Origin: Dolomitihabitans soli
GTDB lineage: Bacteria; Actinomycetota; Actinomycetes; Streptosporangiales; Streptosporangiaceae
Direction of reading: 5' to 3'
NCBI RefSeq assembly: GCF_022213955.1
Contig: NZ_JAKNTW010000023.1
Coordinates: 124,001 to 188,000 of the forward strand
Length of the DNA: 64,000 nucleotides
The notes below the pieces were generated by a model, which searched no databases, was not told the DNA's origin, and worked only from the letters and a program-made list of their open reading frames with translations. Made by a program: the position numbers and the translations under genes. Within the stretch, counting starts at the first letter, position 1, and each line of letters starts with the position of its first letter. Below are positions 11,127-19,214 of the stretch, in pieces.

Positions 11127-12107
11127 TCATGGCTCGGCGGGCCGCTCTCGGCGGAAGGTGCGCCGGTAGCCCGTGGGAGTCGCTCCGAGGTGGATGCTGA
11201 AATGCCGGCGCAGGTTGGCCGCGGAACCCAGCCCACTGTGCTCGCCGACCTGGTCTATCGACAGATCGGTTGATTCGAGCAGGCGTCGAGCGCGGATGAG
11301 GCGCTGATGGAGCAGCCACTGCAACGGCGTGGTGCCGAGCGCGGCGTGAAAGCGCCGGGCGAACGTCCGTGCGCTCATCCCGGCCCGACGAGCCAGTTCA
11401 TCCACGGTCAGCGGTTGGTCGAGACAGGTGCCGGCCCATTGCAGCAACGGCCCGAGGCTGGCGTCATCGGTCTCCGGCATGCACAGGTCGACGTACTGCG
11501 ACTGGCCGCCGGTGCGGTGCGCGGGCATCACCATACGGCGGGCGACCTGGTTGGCGACCTCCGCACCGAGGTCCTCGCGTACCACGTGCAGGCACAAGTC
11601 CAGCGCTGCGCCTCGGCCGGCGCTGGTCAGCACGTCGCCGTCGTCCACGTACAGCACTGACGCGTCCACCCGCACCTTCGGATGCAGCCGGGAGAGCGTG
11701 CTCGCGTACATCCAGTGCGTGGCCGCCCGCCTGCCGTCGAGGAGCCCGGCGGCGGCCAGGGCGAAGGCGCCGGTACACAACGAGACGATGCGCGCGCCTG
11801 CGGCTCCGGCCTCGCGGAGTGCCTCGATCAGCGCCTCGGGAATGGGCCGGCCGGACTGCACGCACGCGTACGGCAGGGCCGGGACGATCACGGTGTCCGC
11901 CTCGGCCAGGGCGTCCAGGCCATGATGTGCGTGCTGGAGGAAGCCGAACTCGCTTCGAGTGCCGGCCGGGTTCGCCGCACACCGTCGCAACTCGTACCAC
12001 GGCTCGGCGAGGTCGGTCCGTTCCGGGCCGAACACCTCGCAGGCGATCGCCACTTCGAACAGGGGCATGTCGTCGACCAGGGCCAGTGCGACGGAACCAG
12101 CGCTCAC
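11127..12107 (-). CDS. AraC-type regulator with GATase1/DJ-1-like N-terminal domain
   Basis: 326 residues from GTG 12107 (VSAGSVALALVDDMPLFEVA). Residues about 5-170 form a DJ-1/PfpI-like amidase-fold domain with IVSLCTGAFALAAAGLL. Residues about 215-320 are two AraC helix-turn-helix motifs (VDELARRAGMSARTFARRF; QVGEHSGLGSAANLRRHF). It belongs to the FtrA/GATase1-like class of activators, whose ligand is generally unknown. It is divergent from the NIPSNAP gene, with 85 bp between starts, so it is likely to regulate that gene and itself. The start is uncertain because the frame is open to 12371. Confidence 0.85.
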   Translation of the reverse strand: MSAGSVALALVDDMPLFEVAIACEVFGPERTDLAEPWYELRRCAANPAGTRSEFGFLQHAHHGLDALAEADTVIVPALPYACVQSGRPIPEALIEALREAGAAGARIVSLCTGAFALAAAGLLDGRRAATHWMYASTLSRLHPKVRVDASVLYVDDGDVLTSAGRGAALDLCLHVVREDLGAEVANQVARRMVMPAHRTGGQSQYVDLCMPETDDASLGPLLQWAGTCLDQPLTVDELARRAGMSARTFARRFHAALGTTPLQWLLHQRLIRARRLLESTDLSIDQVGEHSGLGSAANLRRHFSIHLGATPTGYRRTFRRERPAEP

Positions 12108-12192
12108 GGGCCCCAAGCGTACGGCAGGAAATTTGCGAACAGTGACACTCCTGCCACTCGTCGGACATCTTCGGTGTTGGCATCGTTCCTGT

Positions 12193-12915
12193 GTGAACCT
12201 CATCGAGCTCCGGCAGTACACCTTGCGTCCCGGCCAACGGGACCATCTGATCGACCTGTTCGACAGGGAGTTCGTGGAGAGCCAGGAAGCTTTGGGAATG
12301 CGGGTCGTCGGACAGTTTCGCGACGAGGACGATCCCGACCGTTTCGTCTGGATTCGTGGATTCTCGACCATGCAGGCCCGACGTGCGGCGCTGACCGCCT
12401 TCTACGTCGACGGCGATGCCTGGAAGGCGCACGGACCCGCTGCCAACGCCACCATGCTGGACTCCTCGGACGTTCTCCTGCTACGTCTGACCGGCCCGCA
12501 CTCCGGATTCCCGGAGCCGGTCTCAGCCCGGCCACCGAGAGGCGCTGACGCTCTTCCCTCGTCCCGTGTGGTGGCGACGATCTACCACGTGAACGCGTCG
12601 GCTGACCAGGAGTTCATCCGTTTCTTCTCCGACCGTGTCACCCCTTTGATGACCGAGAAGGGCAGCCCGCCCCTGGCCGGCTTTCAGACCGAGCACGCCG
12701 AGAACACATTTCCCCGATTGCCCGTCAGGGCCGGCGAGAACGTCTTCGTCTGGTTCTCATTGTTCGCCGACGCCGCTCACCACCGCGAGCACACCGAACG
12801 GCTGGCGCGGTCGGCAGAGTGGAACGAGGGCGTGCTGCCCGAGTTGTCGGCGAGGCTGAGCGCTCCGACCCAACACCTGAGGCTGGCTCCGACGGCAAGG
12901 TCGCACCTGCGCTGA
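12193..12915 (+). CDS. NIPSNAP family protein
   Basis: 240 residues from GTG 12193 (VNLIELRQYTLRPGQRD). The N-terminal half is a NIPSNAP ferredoxin-like dimeric alpha/beta domain (IELRQYTLRPGQ, RFVWIRGFSTMQAR, WKAHGPAANATMLDS). The second half is a diverged copy (VVATIYHVNASADQEFIRFF, AENTFPRLPVRAGENVFVWF). Proteins of this type are often found as small enzymes or chaperone-like proteins of unknown substrate in actinobacteria. It is paired divergently with an AraC-type regulator. The upstream extension of the frame overlaps that regulator and is not used. Confidence 0.8.
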   Translation: MNLIELRQYTLRPGQRDHLIDLFDREFVESQEALGMRVVGQFRDEDDPDRFVWIRGFSTMQARRAALTAFYVDGDAWKAHGPAANATMLDSSDVLLLRLTGPHSGFPEPVSARPPRGADALPSSRVVATIYHVNASADQEFIRFFSDRVTPLMTEKGSPPLAGFQTEHAENTFPRLPVRAGENVFVWFSLFADAAHHREHTERLARSAEWNEGVLPELSARLSAPTQHLRLAPTARSHLR

Positions 12916-12938
12916 CGCCCACAGCGCGATGCTCTGGA

Positions 12939-13778
12939 TCACCGCAGCACCTTCTCGGCGTACTCGCGGAAACTGCGAGCCGGACGGCCGGTCACCCGCT
13001 CGACGGTGTCGGTGGTGCGGTCTTCCGCTCCCTCGGCGATGGCGCGGTCCATGCCGGCCAGCATCGCGGCGAACTGTGCGGGGATGCCGGCGGCGGCCAG
13101 GCGGTCACGCAGCTGCTCGTAGGTGACCGGCCGATGGGTGATGGTCCTGCCGGTGACCTGGGTGATGATGTCCGCGACGTCGTCGTAGCTCAACGCCTGG
13201 GGCCCGGTGATCACCAGATCGGTACCGGGTGCCGTCTCGTCGGTGAGGGCGCGCACGGCGACCGCCGCGATGTCGTCGGCGTCGATGAAGCCGACCCGGC
13301 CCGTACCGGTCGCGGTCAGGATGGCGCCGTCGCTGCGGATGCTGTCCGCGTGCAGGTGCTGATCGGTGAAGTTCTGCATGAACCACGACGGCCGCAGTAC
13401 CGCCCACTGGTCGAACAGACCGGCGAGCAGGCCGTGTACCTGGCCGACTCCGGGCCCTCCGGCGGGTATGGCCGAGGAGCTGAGAAGTACCACGCGCCGC
13501 ACCCCGGTGACACGGGCCTGCTCCAGGAAGGGCACCATGACGGCGGCCGGGTCCGGGTCGCCGATGGGCGGAACGAGGTAGACCCGGTCCGCACCGTGCA
13601 GTGCGTCGCCGTAGGTAGTGGAGTCATACCAGTCGAAGCGGATCGCCTGGGCGCCGCCCTGTGCGGTGGCGCGCCGGCTGGCCGCCGTGACCGGGTGGCC
13701 GAGTGCGGCGAGTTGGGATACGACGCGGCTGCCGGTGTTGCCGGTGGCTCCGGTGACCAAGATGGCGGGGTCAGTCAT
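12939..13778 (-). CDS. NmrA-like NAD(P)-binding protein
   Basis: 279 residues from ATG 13778 with AGAGAAG upstream. The N-terminal ILVTGATGNTGSRVVSQL is the dinucleotide-binding loop of atypical short-chain dehydrogenases of the NmrA/HSCARG type (quinone oxidoreductase or redox-sensor proteins). The family's Tyr-Lys catalytic pair is not evident, so it may sense NADP rather than catalyse. It is divergent from a TetR gene, with two operator-like palindromes between them, so repression by that TetR protein is likely. Confidence 0.85.
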   Translation of the reverse strand: MTDPAILVTGATGNTGSRVVSQLAALGHPVTAASRRATAQGGAQAIRFDWYDSTTYGDALHGADRVYLVPPIGDPDPAAVMVPFLEQARVTGVRRVVLLSSSAIPAGGPGVGQVHGLLAGLFDQWAVLRPSWFMQNFTDQHLHADSIRSDGAILTATGTGRVGFIDADDIAAVAVRALTDETAPGTDLVITGPQALSYDDVADIITQVTGRTITHRPVTYEQLRDRLAAAGIPAQFAAMLAGMDRAIAEGAEDRTTDTVERVTGRPARSFREYAEKVLR

Positions 13779-13888
13779 TTGATCTTCTCTCATCGCGCGG
13801 AGGGGAAGAACTTCGCGTCGTCCGGGGAGCCAGGGATCGCGAGTGGGTGCCAGTAGTCGCGGTAATGGGTGCTCCATCCTCTAATATG

Positions 13889-13929
13889 TGGACCACGAGT
13901 CCGTTTTGACTATATGGACCGTTGGTCCG
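13889..13929. promoter_or_regulatory. Two TetR-type operator half-palindromes between NmrA-like and TetR genes
   Basis: Two related 15-mers lie 26 bp apart: TGGACCACGAGTCCG at 13889 and TGGACCGTTGGTCCG at 13915. Both match TGGACCnnnnGTCCG, and the second contains a perfect GGACC-GTT-GGTCC inverted repeat. They sit just upstream of the TetR start and between divergent promoters. Autoregulation by the adjacent TetR protein is inferred. Confidence 0.6.
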
Positions 13930-13948
13930 TTTCGCAAGTGGAGGAGCC

Positions 13949-14524
13949 ATGACCCAGCGCAAAGAGCGCGCGGACGCCCTGCGCAACCGCGAGGCCGTGC
14001 TGGCCGCGGCCGACGATCTCTTCGCCCGCAGTCAAAGCCCCCGGAGCGTTTCCATGGACGACGTCGCGGCGGCGGCCGGGGTCGGCAAAGGCACCCTCTT
14101 CCGCCGATTCGGCGACCGGACCGGCCTCATCCAGGCACTGGTCGAAGCGCGTATCGAACCCTTGCGCCAGGCCGTGGAGACGGGGCCGGCACCTCTCGGC
14201 CCCGCCGGCCCACCTCGCGAGCGCGTTCTGGCTGTGCTCGACGCCGTGCTCCGCTTCAAGCTCGACAACCGCCACCTCTCCCTGGCCCTGGAAGAAGCCG
14301 GCAGCGGCAGCCCTTACCAGGCGGGCCATTACGTGTGGTGGCACCGCACGCTCCGGGACACACTGCTAAAGATCCCCGGCATTCCGGACGGCGACTTCAC
14401 CGCACACGCCTTGCTCGCCGCCACCCGCGCCGACCTCGTTGAATATCTCGCCGGCCAGGGCGGCATGACCGCCGACGACATGAGCGCACGTCTGGCGAAC
14501 TACACGGCCAAGATCTTGGACTGA
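13949..14524 (+). CDS. TetR family transcriptional regulator
   Basis: 191 residues from ATG 13949 with GGAGG six bases upstream. The N-terminal helix-turn-helix reads SMDDVAAAAGVGKGTLFRRFGDRTGL, followed by an all-helical ligand-binding domain. It probably represses itself and the divergent NmrA-like gene through the two TGGACCnnnnGTCCG sites upstream. The ligand cannot be inferred. Confidence 0.9.
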   Translation: MTQRKERADALRNREAVLAAADDLFARSQSPRSVSMDDVAAAAGVGKGTLFRRFGDRTGLIQALVEARIEPLRQAVETGPAPLGPAGPPRERVLAVLDAVLRFKLDNRHLSLALEEAGSGSPYQAGHYVWWHRTLRDTLLKIPGIPDGDFTAHALLAATRADLVEYLAGQGGMTADDMSARLANYTAKILD

Positions 14525-14702
14525 TCGCACCAGCGGCCACGGCGTGACGGCGCTTTCCAGAAACTCAGGCTTCTCCGCACCGCTTCGGCCGCCCTGCTCG
14601 GCCGGCAGTCATCCACCGCAGGTGGCGCGGGGGCGTTCTGCCCCAGATCGCTGATCCGCCGGGCGGGACCGCGCGTGTTCGCCCCGAGCTTGACGGGCCC
14701 GA

Positions 14703-14725
14703 CTGTTCGGAACTGTTCCGAACAG
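14703..14725. promoter_or_regulatory. Perfect 23-bp palindrome upstream of a TetR gene
   Basis: An 11-bp arm CTGTTCGGAAC is followed by a single central T and its exact inverse complement GTTCCGAACAG. It lies about 80 bp before the proposed TetR start at 14807 and inside what would be coding sequence if the longest frame (from 14675) were used, which argues for the shorter protein. Probable operator of this TetR protein. Confidence 0.65.
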
Positions 14726-14806
14726 CGTCCGATCTTGTCGAGTCCCCGGCCGAACCGGAAGGTTGCCTGTGTGCAGTCCCCATCGCCCGCAGCCGAAAGG
14801 TCATGC

Positions 14807-15490
14807 ATGTCGCCGGCCGTTTCCGCCGCCAGAGGGCCAAGCGCCGCAATGGCACTGTCTCCCCCTCGTCCGAATATTGAGATCCGGTCCCAGGATCGGC
14901 GAACGATTCGCTCTTTGAGGGCACTGCACGCCGCGCTTGAGGAGCTCAGCTTCGCCACGGGCTTCGACGCGATCACGGTGTCGGACATCACGAAGTCAGC
15001 CGACGTTCACCGGTCCACCTTCTATCGGCACTATCGCGACAAGTTCCACATGATCGAGACGCTGTACGAGGACGGCACCCGGAAAAGCGTTGATTCGCTT
15101 CTCGTGACCGCGGGCCGTCCGGCTGAAACCTATCGATCAGTGGCGGCCCTCGCTGAAATACTGGATCATTTCGCTGCGCACAGGGACCTTTACCACGCAC
15201 TTCTGACGCACCGGAGAAGCGTCTGGTTCGAACAGTGGCTTGGCGCGCGCTGGACCGAACTGATTCACCAGATATACGCCAGGTTACCCTCGGCCGATCC
15301 GCCCAAAGTCAACGACGCCATCGTCGACCTCAGGGCCCGGATCATCGTTGACACCTCGTTCACCATGCTGAAGTGGTGGATCCAGAGTAAATATCGACTG
15401 ACCTCTGGGCAGATGGCGTGCTGGTATGTGCGGCACATAATGGATGGATTCTCGCGGACCGTCACCCCTTGCCCGTCCGCCGCCCACTGA
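14807..15490 (+). CDS. TetR family transcriptional regulator next to the thioamitide cluster
   Basis: 227 residues from ATG 14807 (MSPAVSAARG), with GAAAGG seven bases upstream; ATG 14849 is an alternative. The helix-turn-helix is TVSDITKSADVHRSTFYRHYRDKFHM, followed by a C-terminal domain of the TetR_C type seen in DhaS-like and related regulators. It is convergent with the last gene of the RiPP operon. Known thioamitide clusters vary in their regulators, so a role for this protein in the cluster is only possible. A 23-bp palindrome upstream is its probable operator. Confidence 0.85.
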   Translation: MSPAVSAARGPSAAMALSPPRPNIEIRSQDRRTIRSLRALHAALEELSFATGFDAITVSDITKSADVHRSTFYRHYRDKFHMIETLYEDGTRKSVDSLLVTAGRPAETYRSVAALAEILDHFAAHRDLYHALLTHRRSVWFEQWLGARWTELIHQIYARLPSADPPKVNDAIVDLRARIIVDTSFTMLKWWIQSKYRLTSGQMACWYVRHIMDGFSRTVTPCPSAAH

Positions 15491-15511
15491 CATCGAATCG
15501 GCTCGCCGAAC

Positions 15512-16291
15512 CTACCCCCACGGGTCAATGGCAGACTCCACCCATTTCTTCTCGGCCGCGATCCAGGCCTCCTTGACCAGGCCGTTTTCGATATAGGAGT
15601 ACGGCAGCCATCCGTAGCCGTGCGCGGCCCATCTGGATCCCCAGCTGTTGCGCACCAGAAACGCGCCGGCCGCCTTCCCCTCGCCGCACGGCCGGTGGTC
15701 GTCATACCCCGCGAGCACCACCACGTGCCGTCCGAACGCCGCACCGACTGGCGGAAGCGCCAGGACGTGGGTCCAGAAGGAGGACACCTGAACGGGGTGG
15801 AGGGGTATGTCGACGGCCACCGGAATGCCGGTGAATATGTGCTTCCTCAGCACCTTCAGATCGTCGGCGGGTCCATTTCCCTCCCGCATGATCCGATCAT
15901 AGATTATTCCCTTTCGACCCGCCGCCCGAGCGAAACAGCAGGGCGGCGGGTCGATGTTCTCCCGGCCGGCGGTGAACGGCCATTCCTCTTCCTCGGCCAT
16001 CCCGAACGTGTCCCACGCCTCGAAACTCCGGAACAGGTTGGATCCGGCCCTGTCCACCTGCCCGAGCAGGCGCCGGGACGTGCGGTAGTTGAAGAGCAAG
16101 GAGGCGACGAAATCATCTTCCCCGCCCCGGCGCGCGTAGTAGCCGGCGATACCGGCGACCACGGCGGCCGTGCACAGTGGGATGTTCCCCTGGTCCACCA
16201 CCGGTGGAAACCAGGGAGTGAGGTCATATGAAGCCGGTGCGACGAGTTCACCGGCAGGCTCGGCGGCCCACGGCGTCCGAGGAACGATCAC
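15512..16291 (-). CDS. Papain-like C1 family cysteine protease of the thioamitide cluster (TvaK/TsaK type)
   Basis: 259 residues, GTG start overlapping the PhyH stop (GTGA). The papain catalytic triad is visible: Cys40 in VVDQGNIPLCTAA, His189 in GRHVVVLAGYDD and Asn215 in FLVRNSWGSRW. The oxyanion Gln34 is present. There is no signal peptide or long pro-region, so it acts in the cytosol. In thioviridamide-type clusters a C1 peptidase is encoded last in the operon and is thought to act in leader-peptide processing, though this has been hard to prove. Context and position here match that layout. Confidence 0.88.
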   Translation of the reverse strand: MIVPRTPWAAEPAGELVAPASYDLTPWFPPVVDQGNIPLCTAAVVAGIAGYYARRGGEDDFVASLLFNYRTSRRLLGQVDRAGSNLFRSFEAWDTFGMAEEEEWPFTAGRENIDPPPCCFARAAGRKGIIYDRIMREGNGPADDLKVLRKHIFTGIPVAVDIPLHPVQVSSFWTHVLALPPVGAAFGRHVVVLAGYDDHRPCGEGKAAGAFLVRNSWGSRWAAHGYGWLPYSYIENGLVKEAWIAAEKKWVESAIDPWG

Positions 16292-17148
16292 GGTGTGTGG
16301 GCGGCGGTGATGTGACCGGCGCGCATGACGTTCATCAATCGATCGTGCCGGATCCTCGTCGCCCGGGTGAACGCCCGGAGTGCCGCCGAATCGAACTCCT
16401 CGCCGAGCCGGGATTCATGTTCGTAGTGGCCGGAGCCGTCCGATCCGCGCACCAGAAGGGCGCTGTCGGGACCGGCCAGCGGCCGCACCTCCGGATGGAT
16501 GAAATCGATCGCGAAACACACCCGGTCCGTCGTACTCACGCTGGGACCGGAGCTGTGGATCGTCGTGGGGAGATGCAGCGAGCATTGACCTGCGGCCAGC
16601 GTCACGTCGACGGCGCTCTCGTCGTCCACGTCGAACTCGACCTCCTCGCCGCGTAGGAGAGCGGAAACCCCGGACCCCCGGAACCGGTGGGGCATGAGCC
16701 CGTCGTGGTGCGTCGCCGGGGCGTAGCGCATCGTGCCGTTGTCGCGATCGGTGTCGGTCAGCGCTATCCACATGCGCACGGTCCTGCCCTGGAAGCCCTC
16801 CCAGCCGAAGTACGGCGCGTCCTGGTGCCAGGCGAGCTCTCCCGGACTTCCCGCCTTCCTGAAGAACAGATTCGTCCCCCAGACGAGCAGGTCGGGTCCC
16901 AGCACGCTCTCCGCGACCGCCAGAACGCGGCTGTCGTGCACCAGCCGATCCGCCCAGGCGGCGACCAGATGGCTCTTCGGGTACATCCAGTGGTGGCCGA
17001 GGACCCCGCCGACCCTGTTGGCGATCTTCTCGTATCGGCGCACGTCGGTGAGGATCTCCGCGGCCTCATCACGACCCAGCAGCTCCACGGGGAAGCAGAA
17101 CCCTTCCCCGTGGAGCCGCGAGAGCTCCTCGCGATGCGGCCCGGTCAC
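16288..17148 (-). CDS. PhyH-type Fe(II)/2-oxoglutarate dioxygenase (TvaJ/TsaJ type)
   Basis: 286 residues, GTG start overlapping the TfuA stop by four bases. The 2-His-1-carboxylate iron site is visible as His108-x-Asp110 in LAWHQDAPYFG and His198 in TTIHSSGPS, with Arg209 in a position to bind 2-oxoglutarate. In thioviridamide-type pathways this oxygenase beta-hydroxylates the histidine of the macrocycle. The core peptide here keeps that histidine, so the same reaction is expected. Family membership is clear; the substrate is inferred from the cluster. Confidence 0.88.
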   Translation of the reverse strand: MTGPHREELSRLHGEGFCFPVELLGRDEAAEILTDVRRYEKIANRVGGVLGHHWMYPKSHLVAAWADRLVHDSRVLAVAESVLGPDLLVWGTNLFFRKAGSPGELAWHQDAPYFGWEGFQGRTVRMWIALTDTDRDNGTMRYAPATHHDGLMPHRFRGSGVSALLRGEEVEFDVDDESAVDVTLAAGQCSLHLPTTIHSSGPSVSTTDRVCFAIDFIHPEVRPLAGPDSALLVRGSDGSGHYEHESRLGEEFDSAALRAFTRATRIRHDRLMNVMRAGHITAAHTP

Positions 17149-17831
17149 GCGGCGCGCCCATCTCCCGGGGCGACCGTCCCGGCCATGGCCATGAAGGCCA
17201 CCACCCTGGACATCAGCTCGGTCGCGTCGTCACGTTTGGTGTCCGGCGCGGAGGTGGCGAAGAACGCCTTGACGCGGCGGTGTTCCGCGTCGTCGATCTC
17301 CCCGGTGAGCAGCCGAAGCACCTGGGCGACCGTCCGCTCGGGAAAGTAGAGCCGCTTGGCCGTCCGCAGGAAGGACTCACCCGTGGCTTCCTCGAACGCG
17401 CCGGCCGACACTCCCGCCGCGATGGCGAACCTCATGTTGATCAGGGGCTCGGAGACCGCCTGGTAATCCTCGTCCGAATAGACCATGGCCACCTCGTCGT
17501 CGGCGTCGTTGCGCCCCGACTGGTACTCATCGAAGATCTTCCCGACACCCTCCATGCCGTACGGCGCGCACTCCACGGCCCGGAGCGCGCCCATGCTCGA
17601 CGAGCCGAACACCTTGATCCCCAGATCGATGGCTTTCAGCACCTCCTTCGGGGAGATCGAGAGGCTCTGCATGAAGCGGCCGTCGATGATGCCGATCACG
17701 CTCGGTGGCTTGTCCCGAGCGAGAAGGGCGTCGATGTCGCCCCGCTGGATCGGGGGCAGGATCTCGATGTCCTGCCGATGCGTCACCAGCTCCGGGTTGA
17801 GACTGGGGCCGGCGAAAACCACGGCTGTCAC
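17145..17831 (-). CDS. TfuA-like protein, thioamide-forming partner of YcaO
   Basis: 228 residues from GTG 17831 (VTAVVFAGPSL), which has AGGAG seven bases upstream. A GTG at 17846, one base past the YcaO stop, is possible and would add five residues. The TfuA domain is recognisable from VFAGPSL, FGSSSMGALRAVECAPYGMEG and KIFDEYQSG. TfuA proteins work with YcaO enzymes to install thioamides, probably by delivering sulfide, as in thioamitides and in McrA thioglycine. It is coupled to the YcaO gene upstream and to the PhyH gene downstream. Confidence 0.92.
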   Translation of the reverse strand: MTAVVFAGPSLNPELVTHRQDIEILPPIQRGDIDALLARDKPPSVIGIIDGRFMQSLSISPKEVLKAIDLGIKVFGSSSMGALRAVECAPYGMEGVGKIFDEYQSGRNDADDEVAMVYSDEDYQAVSEPLINMRFAIAAGVSAGAFEEATGESFLRTAKRLYFPERTVAQVLRLLTGEIDDAEHRRVKAFFATSAPDTKRDDATELMSRVVAFMAMAGTVAPGDGRAA

Positions 17832-17847
17832 AGGATGGCTCCTCACA

Positions 17848-19194
17848 TCACGCTGGGATCTTGGACTCGCTTTTCTTCGCCGCCAGGTCTGTCAGCGCCC
17901 GGGTCCAGGCCTGCGCGCTTCGAGGCCCGAGCTTGCTGTAGTCGACCCCCCACGACTCAAGGTGCGGGACGACCACGCGAACCACGCTGACCGGAATTCC
18001 CGGCGGTGAGAGGTCCACCGCCACCACGCGATCGATGCCGCAGGCGCGGAGCCGGCTCACCATGAACCGGATGTCGGCCACGATGTCGTCGGTCTCGTGG
18101 GAGGGAACGGCGGAGACGGGCATGAGTTTGCCGACCGGCCGCCAGGCCCAGCTGCCCTTGTCGAGGGTCGACGACCGCCGCACGTGGTACTGGTTCTTCG
18201 GGACGTTCTCCCCGGGAAGGCTGATGTCCTCCCGCATCGCCTGGATGTCCACCGCCCTGCCCTGCGCGCACTCCGAGATGGCTCGCAGCAGCGCGACCTC
18301 CGCGTCGGGATGCGTGCCGAACCCGCCGTGCCCCTTCGAGACGGTCGGTCCCAGGTCCTCGGCGGTCGCCGCCATGAAACTGGGGATGCCGATGTCGGTG
18401 GTGATATTGATCACCCGCATCTCGATGCCGGCCGTACGGACCTGCTGGACGAGGGCCTGTGCGCGCGGCGGCAGGCTCTCCAGGTCGATGTGCGGGTGCA
18501 GACCTTTGAGCCGCTCCGAGACCGCGGCCGGCTGGCGTTCGACGTGCATGCCCTTCTCCAGCACCTGGGCCAGCTGGCTGCTCAGCAGTTCGGCGATGGT
18601 GATCGAGTCGCGTTCGATCACCTCGCAGAGCGCGTGGCAGATGGCCTCCTCCAGGCTGTTGCCCGACGCCAGGCCGTTGGTGGTGGAGATCTCGTAGGTG
18701 GGCGGCTCGTGCATCTTGATGTTGTAGACCGCGCAGTCCTGCGCCAGCAGGACCGGTTCCTCGTTGAGCAGGTCGTAGCCTTCCACCCAGGAGAGGGGCG
18801 CGTCGTCCCGGTAGTGGCGGGAGAGTTCGAGGTTGTAGTCCCGCGGATTGAGCACCGCCCGCCCCTGGGAAAGGAGCTCCTCATAGGAGGCGATGGCCGC
18901 CGGACGGACCGGCAGCCAGGCGGAGAACCGCTCGATCCCCTCCATGACCGCTGAGGTCATGGCATCGATCGGCCGGGCGCCTTTCCCGTTGTAGACCGAT
19001 ATCACGTCATGCGAGCGCGGAGAGATGGCGTTGTAGACCGGTATCCCGATGCGGTCCAGCCACGTGATGTCCGCCACGCGCGTGATGCCGGCCCGCCGAA
19101 GGTGCGGTCGCACGCGTTCCCAGGTGACTTCCGAACTCACTTCGCGGTGGGCGCCGGTTCCGTTGATCTTCGCGACATGGTGCCGAAGGTGCAT
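17848..19194 (-). CDS. YcaO-domain protein, ATP-dependent peptide backbone thioamidation (TvaH/TsaH type)
   Basis: 448 residues from ATG 19194 with AAGGAGAA upstream; an open frame to 19386 overlaps the HopA1-like gene and is rejected. YcaO ATP/Mg-binding motifs are visible: SAVMEGIERFSAW near residue 82-94, HALCEVIERDSI, and LLRAISECAQGRAVDI. Unlike many azoline-forming YcaO proteins it has no fused E1-like domain, and it is followed by TfuA, which points to thioamide rather than azoline formation. Expected to convert several amides in the N-terminal half of the core peptide to thioamides. Confidence 0.95.
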   Translation of the reverse strand: MHLRHHVAKINGTGAHREVSSEVTWERVRPHLRRAGITRVADITWLDRIGIPVYNAISPRSHDVISVYNGKGARPIDAMTSAVMEGIERFSAWLPVRPAAIASYEELLSQGRAVLNPRDYNLELSRHYRDDAPLSWVEGYDLLNEEPVLLAQDCAVYNIKMHEPPTYEISTTNGLASGNSLEEAICHALCEVIERDSITIAELLSSQLAQVLEKGMHVERQPAAVSERLKGLHPHIDLESLPPRAQALVQQVRTAGIEMRVINITTDIGIPSFMAATAEDLGPTVSKGHGGFGTHPDAEVALLRAISECAQGRAVDIQAMREDISLPGENVPKNQYHVRRSSTLDKGSWAWRPVGKLMPVSAVPSHETDDIVADIRFMVSRLRACGIDRVVAVDLSPPGIPVSVVRVVVPHLESWGVDYSKLGPRSAQAWTRALTDLAAKKSESKIPA

Positions 19195-19214
19195 GGTTCT
19201 CCTTCTGGATAGCG

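Noticed and set aside
15512-16291. The C1 protease as a general secreted peptidase unrelated to the RiPP cluster
   Set aside because: No signal peptide, and it overlaps the PhyH gene by four bases within the operon.
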